64,000 nt of DNA from Owenweeksia sp. (GTDB lineage Bacteria > Bacteroidota > Bacteroidia > Flavobacteriales > Schleiferiaceae): positions 248,001 through 312,000 of the forward strand of contig NZNV01000001.1 in assembly GCA_002695025.1 (NCBI GenBank), written 5' to 3'. Below, piece by piece: positions 16,204 to 24,824 of this stretch. The notes below the pieces were generated by a model. That model was not told the origin of the DNA, ran no database searches, and saw only the letters and a list, made by a program, of their open reading frames with translations. Both the position numbers and the translations under genes were made by a program. Numbering within the stretch: the stretch's first letter is position 1; every line of letters starts with the position of its first letter.

Positions 16204-18618
16204 TTAGTACAGTGCCGGGTATTGTTCCGGGTTTGCTTCGTTCATGATGCTATATATGACCTCAAAAATATCGTCAACGGAAGGTTTACTGAAGTAGTCA
16301 CCGTCCGTGCCATAAGCCGGCCTGTGCGCTTTGGCGGTAAGCGTTACCGGTTTACTGTCCAGGTAGCGGTAGGCACTTTGTTCTTCCAGGATCTGTTGGA
16401 GGATAAAAGCACTGGCTCCTCCTGGGACGTCTTCATCCAGCACCAGCAGTCGGTTGGTGTTTTGTACACTTTCCACAATGTGATGGTTCACATCAAAAGG
16501 GAGCAGGGATTGCACATCGATCACTTCTACGGAGATACCGAAGTCCATCAATTGTTCCGCGGCTTCCATGGCCAAGCGGCAATTGCTTCCGTAGGTTACC
16601 AGGGTAATATCGGTACCGGTACGGATGGTTTCCGGAATACCCAGTGGGGTGCGTAATTCTCCCAGGTTGGAAGGCATTTTTTCCTTGAGGCGATAACCAT
16701 TCAGGCATTCAATGATAAGAGCGGGATCATCAGAATCCAGCATAGTATTGTAAAAGCCGGCTGCCTTCGTCATGTTGCGTGGCACCAGGATATGAATACC
16801 GCGTAAAGCGTTGATAATGGTACCCATGGGTGAACCACTGTGCCAGATACCTTCCAGGCGGTGGCCGCGCGTACGTACGATCAACGGTGCCTTTTGCCCT
16901 CCTTTGGTACGGTATTGTACGGTAGCCAGGTCATCACTCATGATCTGCATGGCGTACAGGAGGTAATCCAGGTACTGGATCTCTGCAATAGGGCGTAAGC
17001 CACGCATGGCCATGCCAATTCCCTGACCGAGAATGGTAGCCTCCCGGATTCCGGTGTCTGAAACACGGGATTCCCCGTGCTTGGCCTGCAGGCCTTCCAG
17101 TCCCTGGTTTACATCACCAATCTTACCGCTGTCTTCACCAAAAATGAGAACGTTGCTATGCTCCGCCAGGAGGCGGTCAAAATTCTCACGGAGAATAATA
17201 CGGGCGTCTACTTCTTCAGCATCCTCATCGTAAGAAGCCTCTACAGCATTAATGTGCATAGGGCTGCTTTCAGACTGGCTGGTGAGGTAATCATTATAGC
17301 GATCCTGGTTGATAGACTTAGCATTTTCCAACCAGGCTTTAAGCTCATCTTTTTTGGAATGATCCGTTTGGATCAGGTAACGTAAGGCTTCACGGGCTGC
17401 GGAAACAGCATCCTTATGCAGCGGGTCTGTAGAAGAGCGCATTGCGGAAGCCAGTTCTTTCAACCTGTCCGGCCTGGAACTAGCTTCAGCCAGGTCTTCC
17501 AATAGGGAAGCTACTTCATTCACTTCTTCCTTTATAGGCGCCAGGAACTCTTTCCAGGCGTTGGCCTTAGCCGTACGTGCGGCTTGTTTGGCTTCTTTTT
17601 CAATATCATCCAGTTCCTCTTCTGTAAAGAGGTCATGCTGGATGATCCATTCACGCATCTTACGGATGCAGTCAAAGTCTTTTTCCCAACTCAGGCGGGC
17701 TTCATTCTTATAGCGTTCATGCGAACCGGAGGTAGAGTGCCCCTGGGGTTGGGTCATTTCACGGACGTGGATCATTACCGGCACATGCTCCTCCCGGGCT
17801 ATACGTTCCGCCTTTTCATACGCCTCAATAAGGCCGCTGTAATCCCAGCCTTTAACGCGGATGATCTCAAATCCGTTCTGATCGTCTGAACGTTGGAAAC
17901 CCTTAAGGATCTCCGAAATATTTTCTTTGGTAGTCTGGTATTTACTGTGCACCGAAATACCATAGTCATCATCCCAGATGGAGATCACCATAGGTACTTG
18001 CAGCACTCCGGCAGCATTAAAGGTTTCAAAGAAAAGGCCTTCACTGGTGGAAGCATTTCCGATGGTACCCCAGGCAATTTCATTGCCTTTTCTTGAAAAC
18101 CGGGTTTGATCGTGCAGTTCCTTAACATCCCGGTAAATCTTGGAGGCCTGTGCCAAACCCAGCAGGCGGGGCATTTGTCCGGCTGTAGGCGAGATGTCGG
18201 CCGAAGAGTTCTTTTGTGCTGTAAGGTCTTTCCAGTTACCGTTTTCGTCCAGGCTACGCGTAGCAAAGTGCCCGTTCATCTGGCGGCCCCCGGAAGCAGG
18301 TTCACGCTCCAGGTTGGTATCGGCATACAAGCTGGCAAAAAACTGTTGGGTAGTCAGTTCACCAATGGCCATCATAAAAGTCTGATCCCGGTAATAGCCG
18401 GAACGGAAATCACCATCTTTGAAAACACGGGCCCAGGCGATCTGTGCAACCTCCTTACCGTCACCGAATATTCCGAATTTGGCTTTGCCGGTTAATACTT
18501 CTCTGCGACCTATAAGACTGGCCTCACGGCTTTCCACAGCAAGGGAATAATCCTTCTGTACGTCCGCTTTAAACTTCTCCAATGTCAGTTTTTCTTCCTG
18601 TGTGCTGGTTTCACTCAT
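16204..18618 (-). CDS. 2-oxoacid dehydrogenase E1 component, fused alpha and beta subunits
   Basis: The 804-residue protein joins an E1 alpha-like half (about 1-400) and an E1 beta-like half (about 465-804), as is usual in Bacteroidota for the branched-chain-type complex. The thiamine pyrophosphate segment reads GNASTSEG (187-194) up to DDDYGIS (216-222), where stand-alone enzymes have GDG and NNGYAIS. The beta half shows IFGEDSGKIGDVNQGL, GIREATILGQGIGMA and RGHRLEGIWHSGSP. It should decarboxylate a branched-chain or similar 2-oxoacid and pass the acyl group to a lipoylated E2. No E2 or E3 gene is in the window. A large part of the alpha half (QKNSSADISPTAGQMPR) is the phosphorylation-loop region. 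Confidence 0.9.
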   Translation of the reverse strand: MSETSTQEEKLTLEKFKADVQKDYSLAVESREASLIGRREVLTGKAKFGIFGDGKEVAQIAWARVFKDGDFRSGYYRDQTFMMAIGELTTQQFFASLYADTNLEREPASGGRQMNGHFATRSLDENGNWKDLTAQKNSSADISPTAGQMPRLLGLAQASKIYRDVKELHDQTRFSRKGNEIAWGTIGNASTSEGLFFETFNAAGVLQVPMVISIWDDDYGISVHSKYQTTKENISEILKGFQRSDDQNGFEIIRVKGWDYSGLIEAYEKAERIAREEHVPVMIHVREMTQPQGHSTSGSHERYKNEARLSWEKDFDCIRKMREWIIQHDLFTEEELDDIEKEAKQAARTAKANAWKEFLAPIKEEVNEVASLLEDLAEASSRPDRLKELASAMRSSTDPLHKDAVSAAREALRYLIQTDHSKKDELKAWLENAKSINQDRYNDYLTSQSESSPMHINAVEASYDEDAEEVDARIILRENFDRLLAEHSNVLIFGEDSGKIGDVNQGLEGLQAKHGESRVSDTGIREATILGQGIGMAMRGLRPIAEIQYLDYLLYAMQIMSDDLATVQYRTKGGQKAPLIVRTRGHRLEGIWHSGSPMGTIINALRGIHILVPRNMTKAAGFYNTMLDSDDPALIIECLNGYRLKEKMPSNLGELRTPLGIPETIRTGTDITLVTYGSNCRLAMEAAEQLMDFGISVEVIDVQSLLPFDVNHHIVESVQNTNRLLVLDEDVPGGASAFILQQILEEQSAYRYLDSKPVTLTAKAHRPAYGTDGDYFSKPSVDDIFEVIYSIMNEANPEQYPALY

Positions 18619-18650
18619 ATTCTAAAGGATAATGTAAAAAAGAAGGATTG

Positions 18651-18658
18651 CAAATGTA
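18651..18658 (-). promoter_or_regulatory. Predicted -7 element of the fused E1 gene
   Basis: On the minus strand this reads TACATTTG, an exact TAnnTTTG match 32 bases before the ATG at 18618. No convincing -33 box is present. Confidence 0.4.
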
Positions 18659-18776
18659 GCCAAAAATTAGCGGAGAAGGCTTTAGGCAAGGCGACTCCGT
18701 AAACGGATCCAATGAAAATTAAAACTATTGAAAAAGAGCGATTTAGGTGAATTATTGAACCGACCTTATTTTCTTC

Positions 18777-21635
18777 TTAATAATAACCTCTTCGGATGCG
18801 TTCCATGATCTTGCCAAAATCGGCATTGAGTACAAAACGGATGGAGTTGTAATAAGCGGATTGGGTAAGGAAATTACTATCCTGGTTAGCAAAGGGAAAG
18901 TAAAACTCGAGGAAATCGGTAAAAACAGCTACCCGCACTCCGTAATCCCAGTAAGGTCCTTTGCCATCCACCAGGCCAATATCTCCGAACACACCAAAGG
19001 CTGTCCAGATGGGAACGGATAATCCGGAGGTGAGGATATACTGATCTGAGAATACGTTGGTTCCACTTTTGAAGCCTCCATCGGTAACAAAGAACTGCTG
19101 GCTCCAAATTCCACTTTGTTCGGAACGCCCTATGAAGGTATAGTCAAACAAATAATCCTGGGTGCCACTCAGGCCAAAGCTGTAATAATTACCGTTGATC
19201 CCTTTTTGTGAATATTCATTGTTCAGGAAGACGCCTGCAAACTGGCGCCAGATCAGCCAGCGTTTGTTCGGCAGCATCCAGCGCAGATCAGCTTCAGCAG
19301 AAAGCCGGCTGAACTGGTCCCCGTATTGGAAATCTACGTTGAGAGTAACGGGATTAAGAACGTTGATATCCTCATAGGTATAGTTGGTGGTAAGTACTGT
19401 ATAGCTGGCGTTGCTGATCTCGTTCTGTATACCTTCAAACAGAAGTGGGAGCTCGCGCTCTACACTAACTCCCCGCAGGCGCATCTTTTGCAGTACCGTG
19501 CTCTCTGCGTACTTTCTGCGGAAGTAAAAGCTTACGGAAGGCGATAAGCGTGTATAGGCAAGGTCTTCATCGTAGTGGTAATACCGGCCAAATATACCGG
19601 TGGAAATACGGTGGAAGGGGCCACCCTCCGGGATGAAATTATACAGGGCGCTGGCATAGCCTGTGATGGACCCGGTTCCGGTAGAATACTCCGGCCCGAT
19701 CACGTACTCAAAAGGCTTATTTACAAAGGTGTTGCTGTTATACAAAGAGATGCCCATTAGCAACTGATCGTAGGCATTATAGTTGGCCGTAGGCATCCAA
19801 TACAACTGGGTTTTGCGGGGATTTTCAAAACTGGTGAAGAACTGCAACCTAAGGGGTTCGGCTTTTTTAAAGAGCCCATGGGTGCGCATGCTGTTATTCT
19901 TCTGGCTAAACTCAGGGGTAGTCTGGTGGTAATTGATGATCACTTTATCGTAATCCTCATGGTACATCTGCACCGTTTTTTTACCCTGATGTCCGGGAAA
20001 CCACTCGGTGATCACTACTTTATCATCCTTGATACCCGTGAGGGAATAAGGCGTAGGGGCAGAACCTTTATTTTCAACGGTTACAGTGGTCACCGTAGGG
20101 CAATGGTCAACATCCAGCAGGGCATAGTCATTTTTAGGAGCCTGCTCCACCAGGGCGTCAAAAAACCAGGAAACATCCTGGTAGAAATAGTAAGAAATGC
20201 TCTTCCGGAGATCCTGAGGTTTAGATTGGGTCCCCCGGTTTTCCAGGTAATACTTCCGCATGGCGCGGTTAAAAGCACGTTCACCGGCATATTCTTTAAG
20301 ATGGCTCAGAGCCAGGTAGGTCTTCCCTTGGGCGGAGGCTTCATAATTGAGGCGGCTGAGTGAGTCTGCCGGAGTTCCCATTGGCTGATCCAGCCCCTGG
20401 CGGGCGAGGAAAAGAAAGAGTAGCTGGTTTTGAAAGGCATAATCAAACTCATCCAGCTCAAAAAAACGACCTACAAAAGAATTGCTGAAGGGAAGCCATT
20501 TCTTTTCCGGGTATTGGGTTTTGATGAACTCATATTTGTAGAAATAGGGGATACCACGAGCCAGCCACACATTTTTGAATCCATCAGGTGCCATTTGATA
20601 GCGGAATAGCTGCTCAGCCCGCGCATGGGCAAGATTGGAGGCCAGTTCAAAAGTGGAAGATGGATATTCCAGGCTTAAGACGTGGTCACTCTGGAATTCT
20701 CCTTCTTTTTCATCGAGTATCACCAGGTCATAGGATCGTGAAAAATCATCCCCGATCTGTCCGGCCAGGAAATCATTCACATTTTGATCCAGTCCTTTAA
20801 GGATAGAAGGAATATAGGGGTCACTATCGGTAATATAAAGGTCTACACTATCCCGCACCGGGAATAGATAGAACTGATCCGAAATGTAGAATTGCAATGA
20901 GGTGGTGCCAGGATGATGGAAGCTAAGGGTTTTGCGCTTTACAGGCGAGGTACTCCGTTCCTGAAAAGGACTGCTACGCATTTGCTCCAGCCTGGACAGT
21001 TCCCCGGGTGTTTGCAGGGTAGCATTGCTTACTACCACCATATCATCATCCAGAGAAAGCGTTACATGGTATTCATCAAAACTTTGGTAGAGATCATTTT
21101 GGTAAGTAACGGGATTCAGGTGCCAGCCGGCCGAGTCCAACATAGCAATACGTGGCAACCAGTTAATAATGCGGTACACTTTACCGTCATAGCCGGTACC
21201 ATTGAAATGGGCTTCAGGCAACAGGATCTGAAAATCCAGTTGAAGGGTAGCGGAATCTCCGGGCAATAAAGGATTGGCCAGAGGTATCCGTACAAATTCA
21301 CAATCGTCACAAACTTCAAATGGGCGGCCGTTAATTTCTGATCCTGAAATGGATATAGCTCCTTTCTCATTTTCATTCGCATAGTAAAGGTCTACATCCT
21401 GAAAGGCGGTGAACTGTTCCTGTAAAAGGGAACCACGCCACTCCATAGAGCGCGGAGGGAGGTGCAGGTATATATCACTTACTGCTTCGGAACTATAGTT
21501 GTGGAACAGAATATCTTGAGAGCCGCTAAGTGTTTTAAGACTATCGTTAAGGTTTAGGTTGATCTGGTAGGAGTGAGGCTGTGCGTATAATGCCAGTAAG
21601 AACCCCGAGAGGAAGAAAGAAAAGAAATAGCGCAA
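18777..21635 (-). CDS. M1-like (gluzincin) protein with degenerate zinc site and C-terminal barrel-like region
   Basis: The gene starts at TTG 21635, which gives a signal peptide (MRYFFSFFLSGFLLALYAQ). Residues about 20-560 follow the M1 aminopeptidase plan: an N-terminal beta saddle, then a catalytic-type domain with SLEYPS (320s, in the place of the GxMEN motif). The HExxHx18E zinc site appears as H337-A-R-A-E341 and, 19 residues on, R360 in WLARG where active enzymes have WLNEG. Two of three ligands and the general base are therefore lost. From about residue 630 the chain is a series of aromatic-rich amphipathic strands ending NADFGKIMERIRRGYY, like an outer-membrane beta-barrel. I infer a surface or periplasmic pseudo-peptidase. 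Confidence 0.8.
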   Translation of the reverse strand: MRYFFSFFLSGFLLALYAQPHSYQINLNLNDSLKTLSGSQDILFHNYSSEAVSDIYLHLPPRSMEWRGSLLQEQFTAFQDVDLYYANENEKGAISISGSEINGRPFEVCDDCEFVRIPLANPLLPGDSATLQLDFQILLPEAHFNGTGYDGKVYRIINWLPRIAMLDSAGWHLNPVTYQNDLYQSFDEYHVTLSLDDDMVVVSNATLQTPGELSRLEQMRSSPFQERSTSPVKRKTLSFHHPGTTSLQFYISDQFYLFPVRDSVDLYITDSDPYIPSILKGLDQNVNDFLAGQIGDDFSRSYDLVILDEKEGEFQSDHVLSLEYPSSTFELASNLAHARAEQLFRYQMAPDGFKNVWLARGIPYFYKYEFIKTQYPEKKWLPFSNSFVGRFFELDEFDYAFQNQLLFLFLARQGLDQPMGTPADSLSRLNYEASAQGKTYLALSHLKEYAGERAFNRAMRKYYLENRGTQSKPQDLRKSISYYFYQDVSWFFDALVEQAPKNDYALLDVDHCPTVTTVTVENKGSAPTPYSLTGIKDDKVVITEWFPGHQGKKTVQMYHEDYDKVIINYHQTTPEFSQKNNSMRTHGLFKKAEPLRLQFFTSFENPRKTQLYWMPTANYNAYDQLLMGISLYNSNTFVNKPFEYVIGPEYSTGTGSITGYASALYNFIPEGGPFHRISTGIFGRYYHYDEDLAYTRLSPSVSFYFRRKYAESTVLQKMRLRGVSVERELPLLFEGIQNEISNASYTVLTTNYTYEDINVLNPVTLNVDFQYGDQFSRLSAEADLRWMLPNKRWLIWRQFAGVFLNNEYSQKGINGNYYSFGLSGTQDYLFDYTFIGRSEQSGIWSQQFFVTDGGFKSGTNVFSDQYILTSGLSVPIWTAFGVFGDIGLVDGKGPYWDYGVRVAVFTDFLEFYFPFANQDSNFLTQSAYYNSIRFVLNADFGKIMERIRRGYY

Positions 21636-21651
21636 AGTCTCTGTTTTGCCA

Positions 21652-21659
21652 CAAATATA
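21652..21659 (-). promoter_or_regulatory. Possible -7 element of the M1-like gene
   Basis: On the minus strand this reads TATATTTG (TAnnTTTG), 16 bases before the TTG start at 21635, at the edge of the upstream terminator. The -33 region is occupied by the terminator stem. Confidence 0.4.
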
Positions 21660-21692
21660 AAAACAGCCTATCGCGAAACGACAGGCTGTTTT
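21660..21692 (-). terminator. Rho-independent terminator of the PspC operon
   Basis: Stem AAAACAGCCT / AGGCTGTTTT (10 bp) with a 13-base loop whose inner TCG/CGA can also pair. T runs flank both sides, so it can work in either direction. It lies 27 bases after the pspC-like stop codon at 21719. Confidence 0.8.
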
Positions 21693-21718
21693 AAAAAAAC
21701 AAGCAATGAAAGAAACGT

Positions 21719-23458
21719 TTAAAGGATTGAGTAAAACCGGTGTCCGGTTAAAGTGCTTTGATACATAGTTTTCGTTGGGGCCGCTAAAGCTTGCATTTGC
21801 TCAATTTCCGTGGTATCCGGTTCATGGCTTGGATCCGGAGCCTGAGTAGGATTTGCCGGTTCCTCAGGTTCCAGGGTTTTACGGCAATCCATACACTCCA
21901 GGCCTTCATCCGTCATTTTCCAGGTGTGGTCAATCATATCAAAATCCCACATATTACCTACGTTCTGGATATCGTAAATAATGTCTACCATATCCTGGCC
22001 CAGGTATACCGACTTACCCACCGGCAGGTAAAGCACCATAAATACTTCCTGATCACGGAAGGGTACCTCATCCGGCAGGAGATAATACGATGAGAAGCGG
22101 AGTTCATTAGACTGAGGTTGTTCTACTTCGTAAACTATGGACTCAGCATTATTACGGGCTATCCTGCGATTACCACCACGGGCCATAACCTTGGTTTTCA
22201 GGCGCATGATGCTATCGGATGACGGTTCAATATCAAAATACACTTTGGAAAAGGCATTGCCATTCTCAACCTGCATCCAGCCGGCAGCAAAACCATCTTC
22301 CTCAAAAAGGTGGTATACTTGGTCCTTCTGGATATGAAGGTTCATGAGATCATCAGGGTTTTCAATGATCTTTTCAGTAGTATAGAAAGAGCGGTCATCA
22401 AACTCAACCCCAATGCGGATACCCGCTATAAGGACCATAATAAATCCCACTATTGCGGCAAGTATCAATCCATTACGAACGGGGCTTCCCAGCCTGTCCA
22501 GCTTGAAGATGATCCTTACGCCCAGGTAAATGATGAGGGTAAGCGGTGCCAGTATAAGCAAGGCGGTACCGATCAGCACCAGGTTGAAATGAGCACTGCT
22601 CACCGTTACCAGGGAGATAAATTCAAACAGGTCACTGAAACCGTAGTTACTACCCATAAGATGGAAGCTGCCGGTAAAGAGCGCGGCTACCAGGGCAAAC
22701 AGAACAATAAAGCCAATAAAGATGAAGAAGAAGCCAATGAGTTTAAGGATGAAGCGCAATATGAGCTTCAGGGCCCTGATCACAAAATCAGCTACCTCAC
22801 GAAGGAAGTCACCAGCCTGACGGGTGGGCCTTTTATAGTCGTATTCAGACGCTCTACGGGTGAAATCCTTTACGTTCTTTCCCAGGCCGCTCATTTCATC
22901 GCGTATGGACTTTTCAATATTGGATATATTGACGGTTTCACCACGCATCTGGAGCTTTTCGGCTGTAGTGTTAGCCTTGGGAACCACCAGCCAGAGTACC
23001 AGGTAAAAAAGTACTCCAAAGCCGCTGAAAACCAAAACTATGATCAATAAGCGCATCCAGAGCGGATCGATGTTGAAATAGGCCGCCAGACCAGAAGCCA
23101 CACCACCCAGTATGCGATCATCCGGATCGCGGAAAATACGTTTCTTGGGTGTGTAAAAAGTGTCTTCGTAGGACTTACTTCCGGTATCTTCTTCAGGATC
23201 CAGGTAGTCTTCAGGTTTACCCATTATGGCAATCACCTCTTCTACATCCGCTGATGAAATAACTTCCTTAACCTTTCCGGTACGTTCACGAAAAAGTTCG
23301 GCAATGCGTACTTCGATGTCCCGAATGATCTCTTCTCCGCCTTCGGCTTTGGAGAATTGCCGCTTCAGGGTAGTAAGGTACCGCTCAAGGGTGTGATAGG
23401 CATCCTCATCTATATGAAAGATGAGTCCTCCCAGATTGATGTTCAATGTCTTATTCAT
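21719..23458 (-). CDS. PspC-domain membrane protein
   Basis: The 579-residue protein begins with a cytoplasmic region (MNKTLNINLGGLIFHIDEDAY, then EVRIAELFRER and IMGKPEDYLDPEED). A PspC domain follows at about 105-165, with DRILGGVASGLAAYFNIDP and a membrane helix ending LVVPKA. Three more hydrophobic stretches (about 228-262, 288-312, 330-350) and a large C-terminal domain that is probably extracytoplasmic (LMNLHIQKDQVYHLFEEDGF) complete it. The last part has a CMDC pair and a proline-rich tail. PspC proteins sense envelope stress. Here the gene lies two bases after a PadR repressor gene, a recurrent pair in Bacteroidota, which suggests PadR controls it. Confidence 0.88.
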   Translation of the reverse strand: MNKTLNINLGGLIFHIDEDAYHTLERYLTTLKRQFSKAEGGEEIIRDIEVRIAELFRERTGKVKEVISSADVEEVIAIMGKPEDYLDPEEDTGSKSYEDTFYTPKKRIFRDPDDRILGGVASGLAAYFNIDPLWMRLLIIVLVFSGFGVLFYLVLWLVVPKANTTAEKLQMRGETVNISNIEKSIRDEMSGLGKNVKDFTRRASEYDYKRPTRQAGDFLREVADFVIRALKLILRFILKLIGFFFIFIGFIVLFALVAALFTGSFHLMGSNYGFSDLFEFISLVTVSSAHFNLVLIGTALLILAPLTLIIYLGVRIIFKLDRLGSPVRNGLILAAIVGFIMVLIAGIRIGVEFDDRSFYTTEKIIENPDDLMNLHIQKDQVYHLFEEDGFAAGWMQVENGNAFSKVYFDIEPSSDSIMRLKTKVMARGGNRRIARNNAESIVYEVEQPQSNELRFSSYYLLPDEVPFRDQEVFMVLYLPVGKSVYLGQDMVDIIYDIQNVGNMWDFDMIDHTWKMTDEGLECMDCRKTLEPEEPANPTQAPDPSHEPDTTEIEQMQALAAPTKTMYQSTLTGHRFYSIL

Positions 23459-23460
23459 TG

Positions 23461-23790
23461 CTATTTGGTTTTTGTGGTTTTTTCTACTGCCTGTACAAGG
23501 TCGTTCCAGGTAGTATGTAATTCGTTTAGAACAGATCCGCCCTTATCAGTGAGCGAATAATATTTTCGGGGTGGGCCGGATTTGGATTCTTCCCATCGGT
23601 AGGAGAGGAGGTCGGCATTTTTAAGACGGGTGAGGAGGGGGTATAAGGTGCCTTCCACCACTATCATTTTGGCTTGCTTCAGATGCTCGATAATATCTGA
23701 AGCATAGGCATCCTCCCTCTCTAGCAGGGCCAGGATGCAAAGCTCCAACACACCTTTGCGCATCTGGGCTTTTGTATTTTCTATATTCAT
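23461..23790 (-). CDS. PadR-family transcriptional regulator
   Basis: The 109-residue protein is a short PadR of the PspC-linked type. It has the winged helix with KGVLELCILALLEREDAYASDIIEHL, the recognition part VEGTLYPLLTRLKNADLLSYRW, and the wing SGPPRKYYSLTDKG, followed by one dimerisation helix (WNDLVQAVEKT). It probably represses its own operon (lipoprotein, DUF4252, padR, pspC). A 10-bp palindrome lies in the promoter of the first gene of that operon and is a candidate operator. Confidence 0.92.
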   Translation of the reverse strand: MNIENTKAQMRKGVLELCILALLEREDAYASDIIEHLKQAKMIVVEGTLYPLLTRLKNADLLSYRWEESKSGPPRKYYSLTDKGGSVLNELHTTWNDLVQAVEKTTKTK

Positions 23791-23823
23791 AATTGTTTTC
23801 GTTAGATAATTAGAGGTCAGGGC

Positions 23824-24300
23824 TTAGGCCTCATTTACAACTTTGAGCTTACCATCCAATGAAATCAGGTAAACACCACCTTCATCATCCCGCACGAGCA
23901 GGTGTACCTGACGGTAATACTGGTTTTCCTTTTTTCCGTAAAGTTTAAACTGCTCCGCATTCTTGACTTCTCCCGGTTGGTAGGGGATAAGAGGGTATCC
24001 AAGGCTCCGTATCTCCTGGTCCAGGCGCTTCAAGATCTTATCGCCTTCATCCTCACGGTCAAAAGCAATGAAGCGTACCTGGTGGACGTCTCCCTTAACG
24101 CTCTTTACCTTGTTTTTCCAGTCAAAGTCCATATCTACAGCGTCCAGCAAGGTTTTATTGAAGGTAAAGGACAAGGCATCTTTGCGGTGGGCATATTTTT
24201 CGAATACTTCGGTAAAGCCGGTTTTATTCTGGGCGTAAACATGGGTGCTTCCTATAAGCAGGGCAGCCATGGTAAGTGTTAAAAATCCACATTTTTTCAT
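23824..24300 (-). CDS. Secreted DUF4252-like protein
   Basis: The 158-residue product has a signal peptide (MKKCGFLTLTMAALLIGSTHVYAQ). The mature part (FTEVFEKYAHRKDALSFTFNK, VRFIAFDRE, LDQEIRSLGYPLIPY, VHLLVRDDEGGVYLISLDGKL) matches the layout of DUF4252, a small periplasmic domain found near sigma factors and envelope-stress genes in Bacteroidota. Its ATG overlaps the stop of the preceding lipoprotein gene by four bases. It sits 33 bases before padR. Biochemical role unknown. Confidence 0.8.
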   Translation of the reverse strand: MKKCGFLTLTMAALLIGSTHVYAQNKTGFTEVFEKYAHRKDALSFTFNKTLLDAVDMDFDWKNKVKSVKGDVHQVRFIAFDREDEGDKILKRLDQEIRSLGYPLIPYQPGEVKNAEQFKLYGKKENQYYRQVHLLVRDDEGGVYLISLDGKLKVVNEA

Positions 24301-24716
24301 CGTATCATTTTTGTTTCGGTTCGTATTACTTCCACACCTTTTTCGGTGAGTCTCCGGGTGGTACGTTCCAGCTCAAGTCTTTTTCCGGAGAGGTTCAGGA
24401 TAGCGTATCCTTCGCTGCCAATAAAAAGTGAGTCTGCCTTAACTCTCCAGGATAGCGTTGAAGTGGTTTTACCAGGTTCCAGGATATTTACAGTATTGCC
24501 CTCGCTGAACTCTATACGGCCCCAGGCAGGACCGTCATATTCATCCACAATCTTATCGCGAAGGGTCTTAACCCTGGTCAGGTGGTCATAATTCCATGTT
24601 TCCAGACACAACAAGCTTTCCCTTGTATGGGTAACCGCTGCTTGATGATCCTCTTTTTTAGAGCAGGATGCCAATCCGGTTATCAGGATAATGGCAGCTA
24701 TAAATTTTGGTGTCAT
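24297..24716 (-). CDS. Small lipoprotein, first gene of the PadR-PspC operon
   Basis: I chose ATG 24716, which gives a lipoprotein signal (MTPKFIAAIILITGLASCSKKE, lipobox LASC with the cysteine at residue 18). A frame from 24773 adds 19 residues that contain no function. The mature part is a beta-rich domain (WGRIEFSEGNTVNILEPG, LSWRVKADSLFIGSEGYAILNLSGKRLELER) that looks like a lipocalin-type or heat-shock-HslJ-like sandwich; this is only a resemblance. Anchored to a membrane by the lipidated cysteine. Coupled to the DUF4252 gene by an ATGA overlap. Confidence 0.7.
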   Translation of the reverse strand: MTPKFIAAIILITGLASCSKKEDHQAAVTHTRESLLCLETWNYDHLTRVKTLRDKIVDEYDGPAWGRIEFSEGNTVNILEPGKTTSTLSWRVKADSLFIGSEGYAILNLSGKRLELERTTRRLTEKGVEVIRTETKMIR

Positions 24717-24741
24717 ACTAGGTTTCTTCCTTTTGGTTATA

Positions 24742-24779
24742 CAAAGATATAAACAAAAGATAGTACTATGCAATACAAA
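24742..24779 (-). promoter_or_regulatory. Promoter of the PadR-PspC operon with a candidate PadR operator
   Basis: On the minus strand 24749-24742 reads TATCTTTG, an exact TAnnTTTG -7 element 25 bases before the ATG at 24716. TTTG at 24779-24776 is a possible -33 box (spacer 26, long). Between them lies the perfect palindrome ATAGTACTAT at 24760-24769, a good place for a repressor to bind. Confidence 0.5.
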
Positions 24780-24824
24780 GTACCTTAATAAATTTTAAAA
24801 CTATGATTATTAGACAGATAAAAT

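Noticed and set aside
22310-23050. Long open frame (246 codons) on the plus strand, rich in K, E and Q
   Set aside because: It lies fully antisense to the PspC-domain gene, which has clear domain matches in its own frame. No signal, domain or promoter supports the antisense frame.
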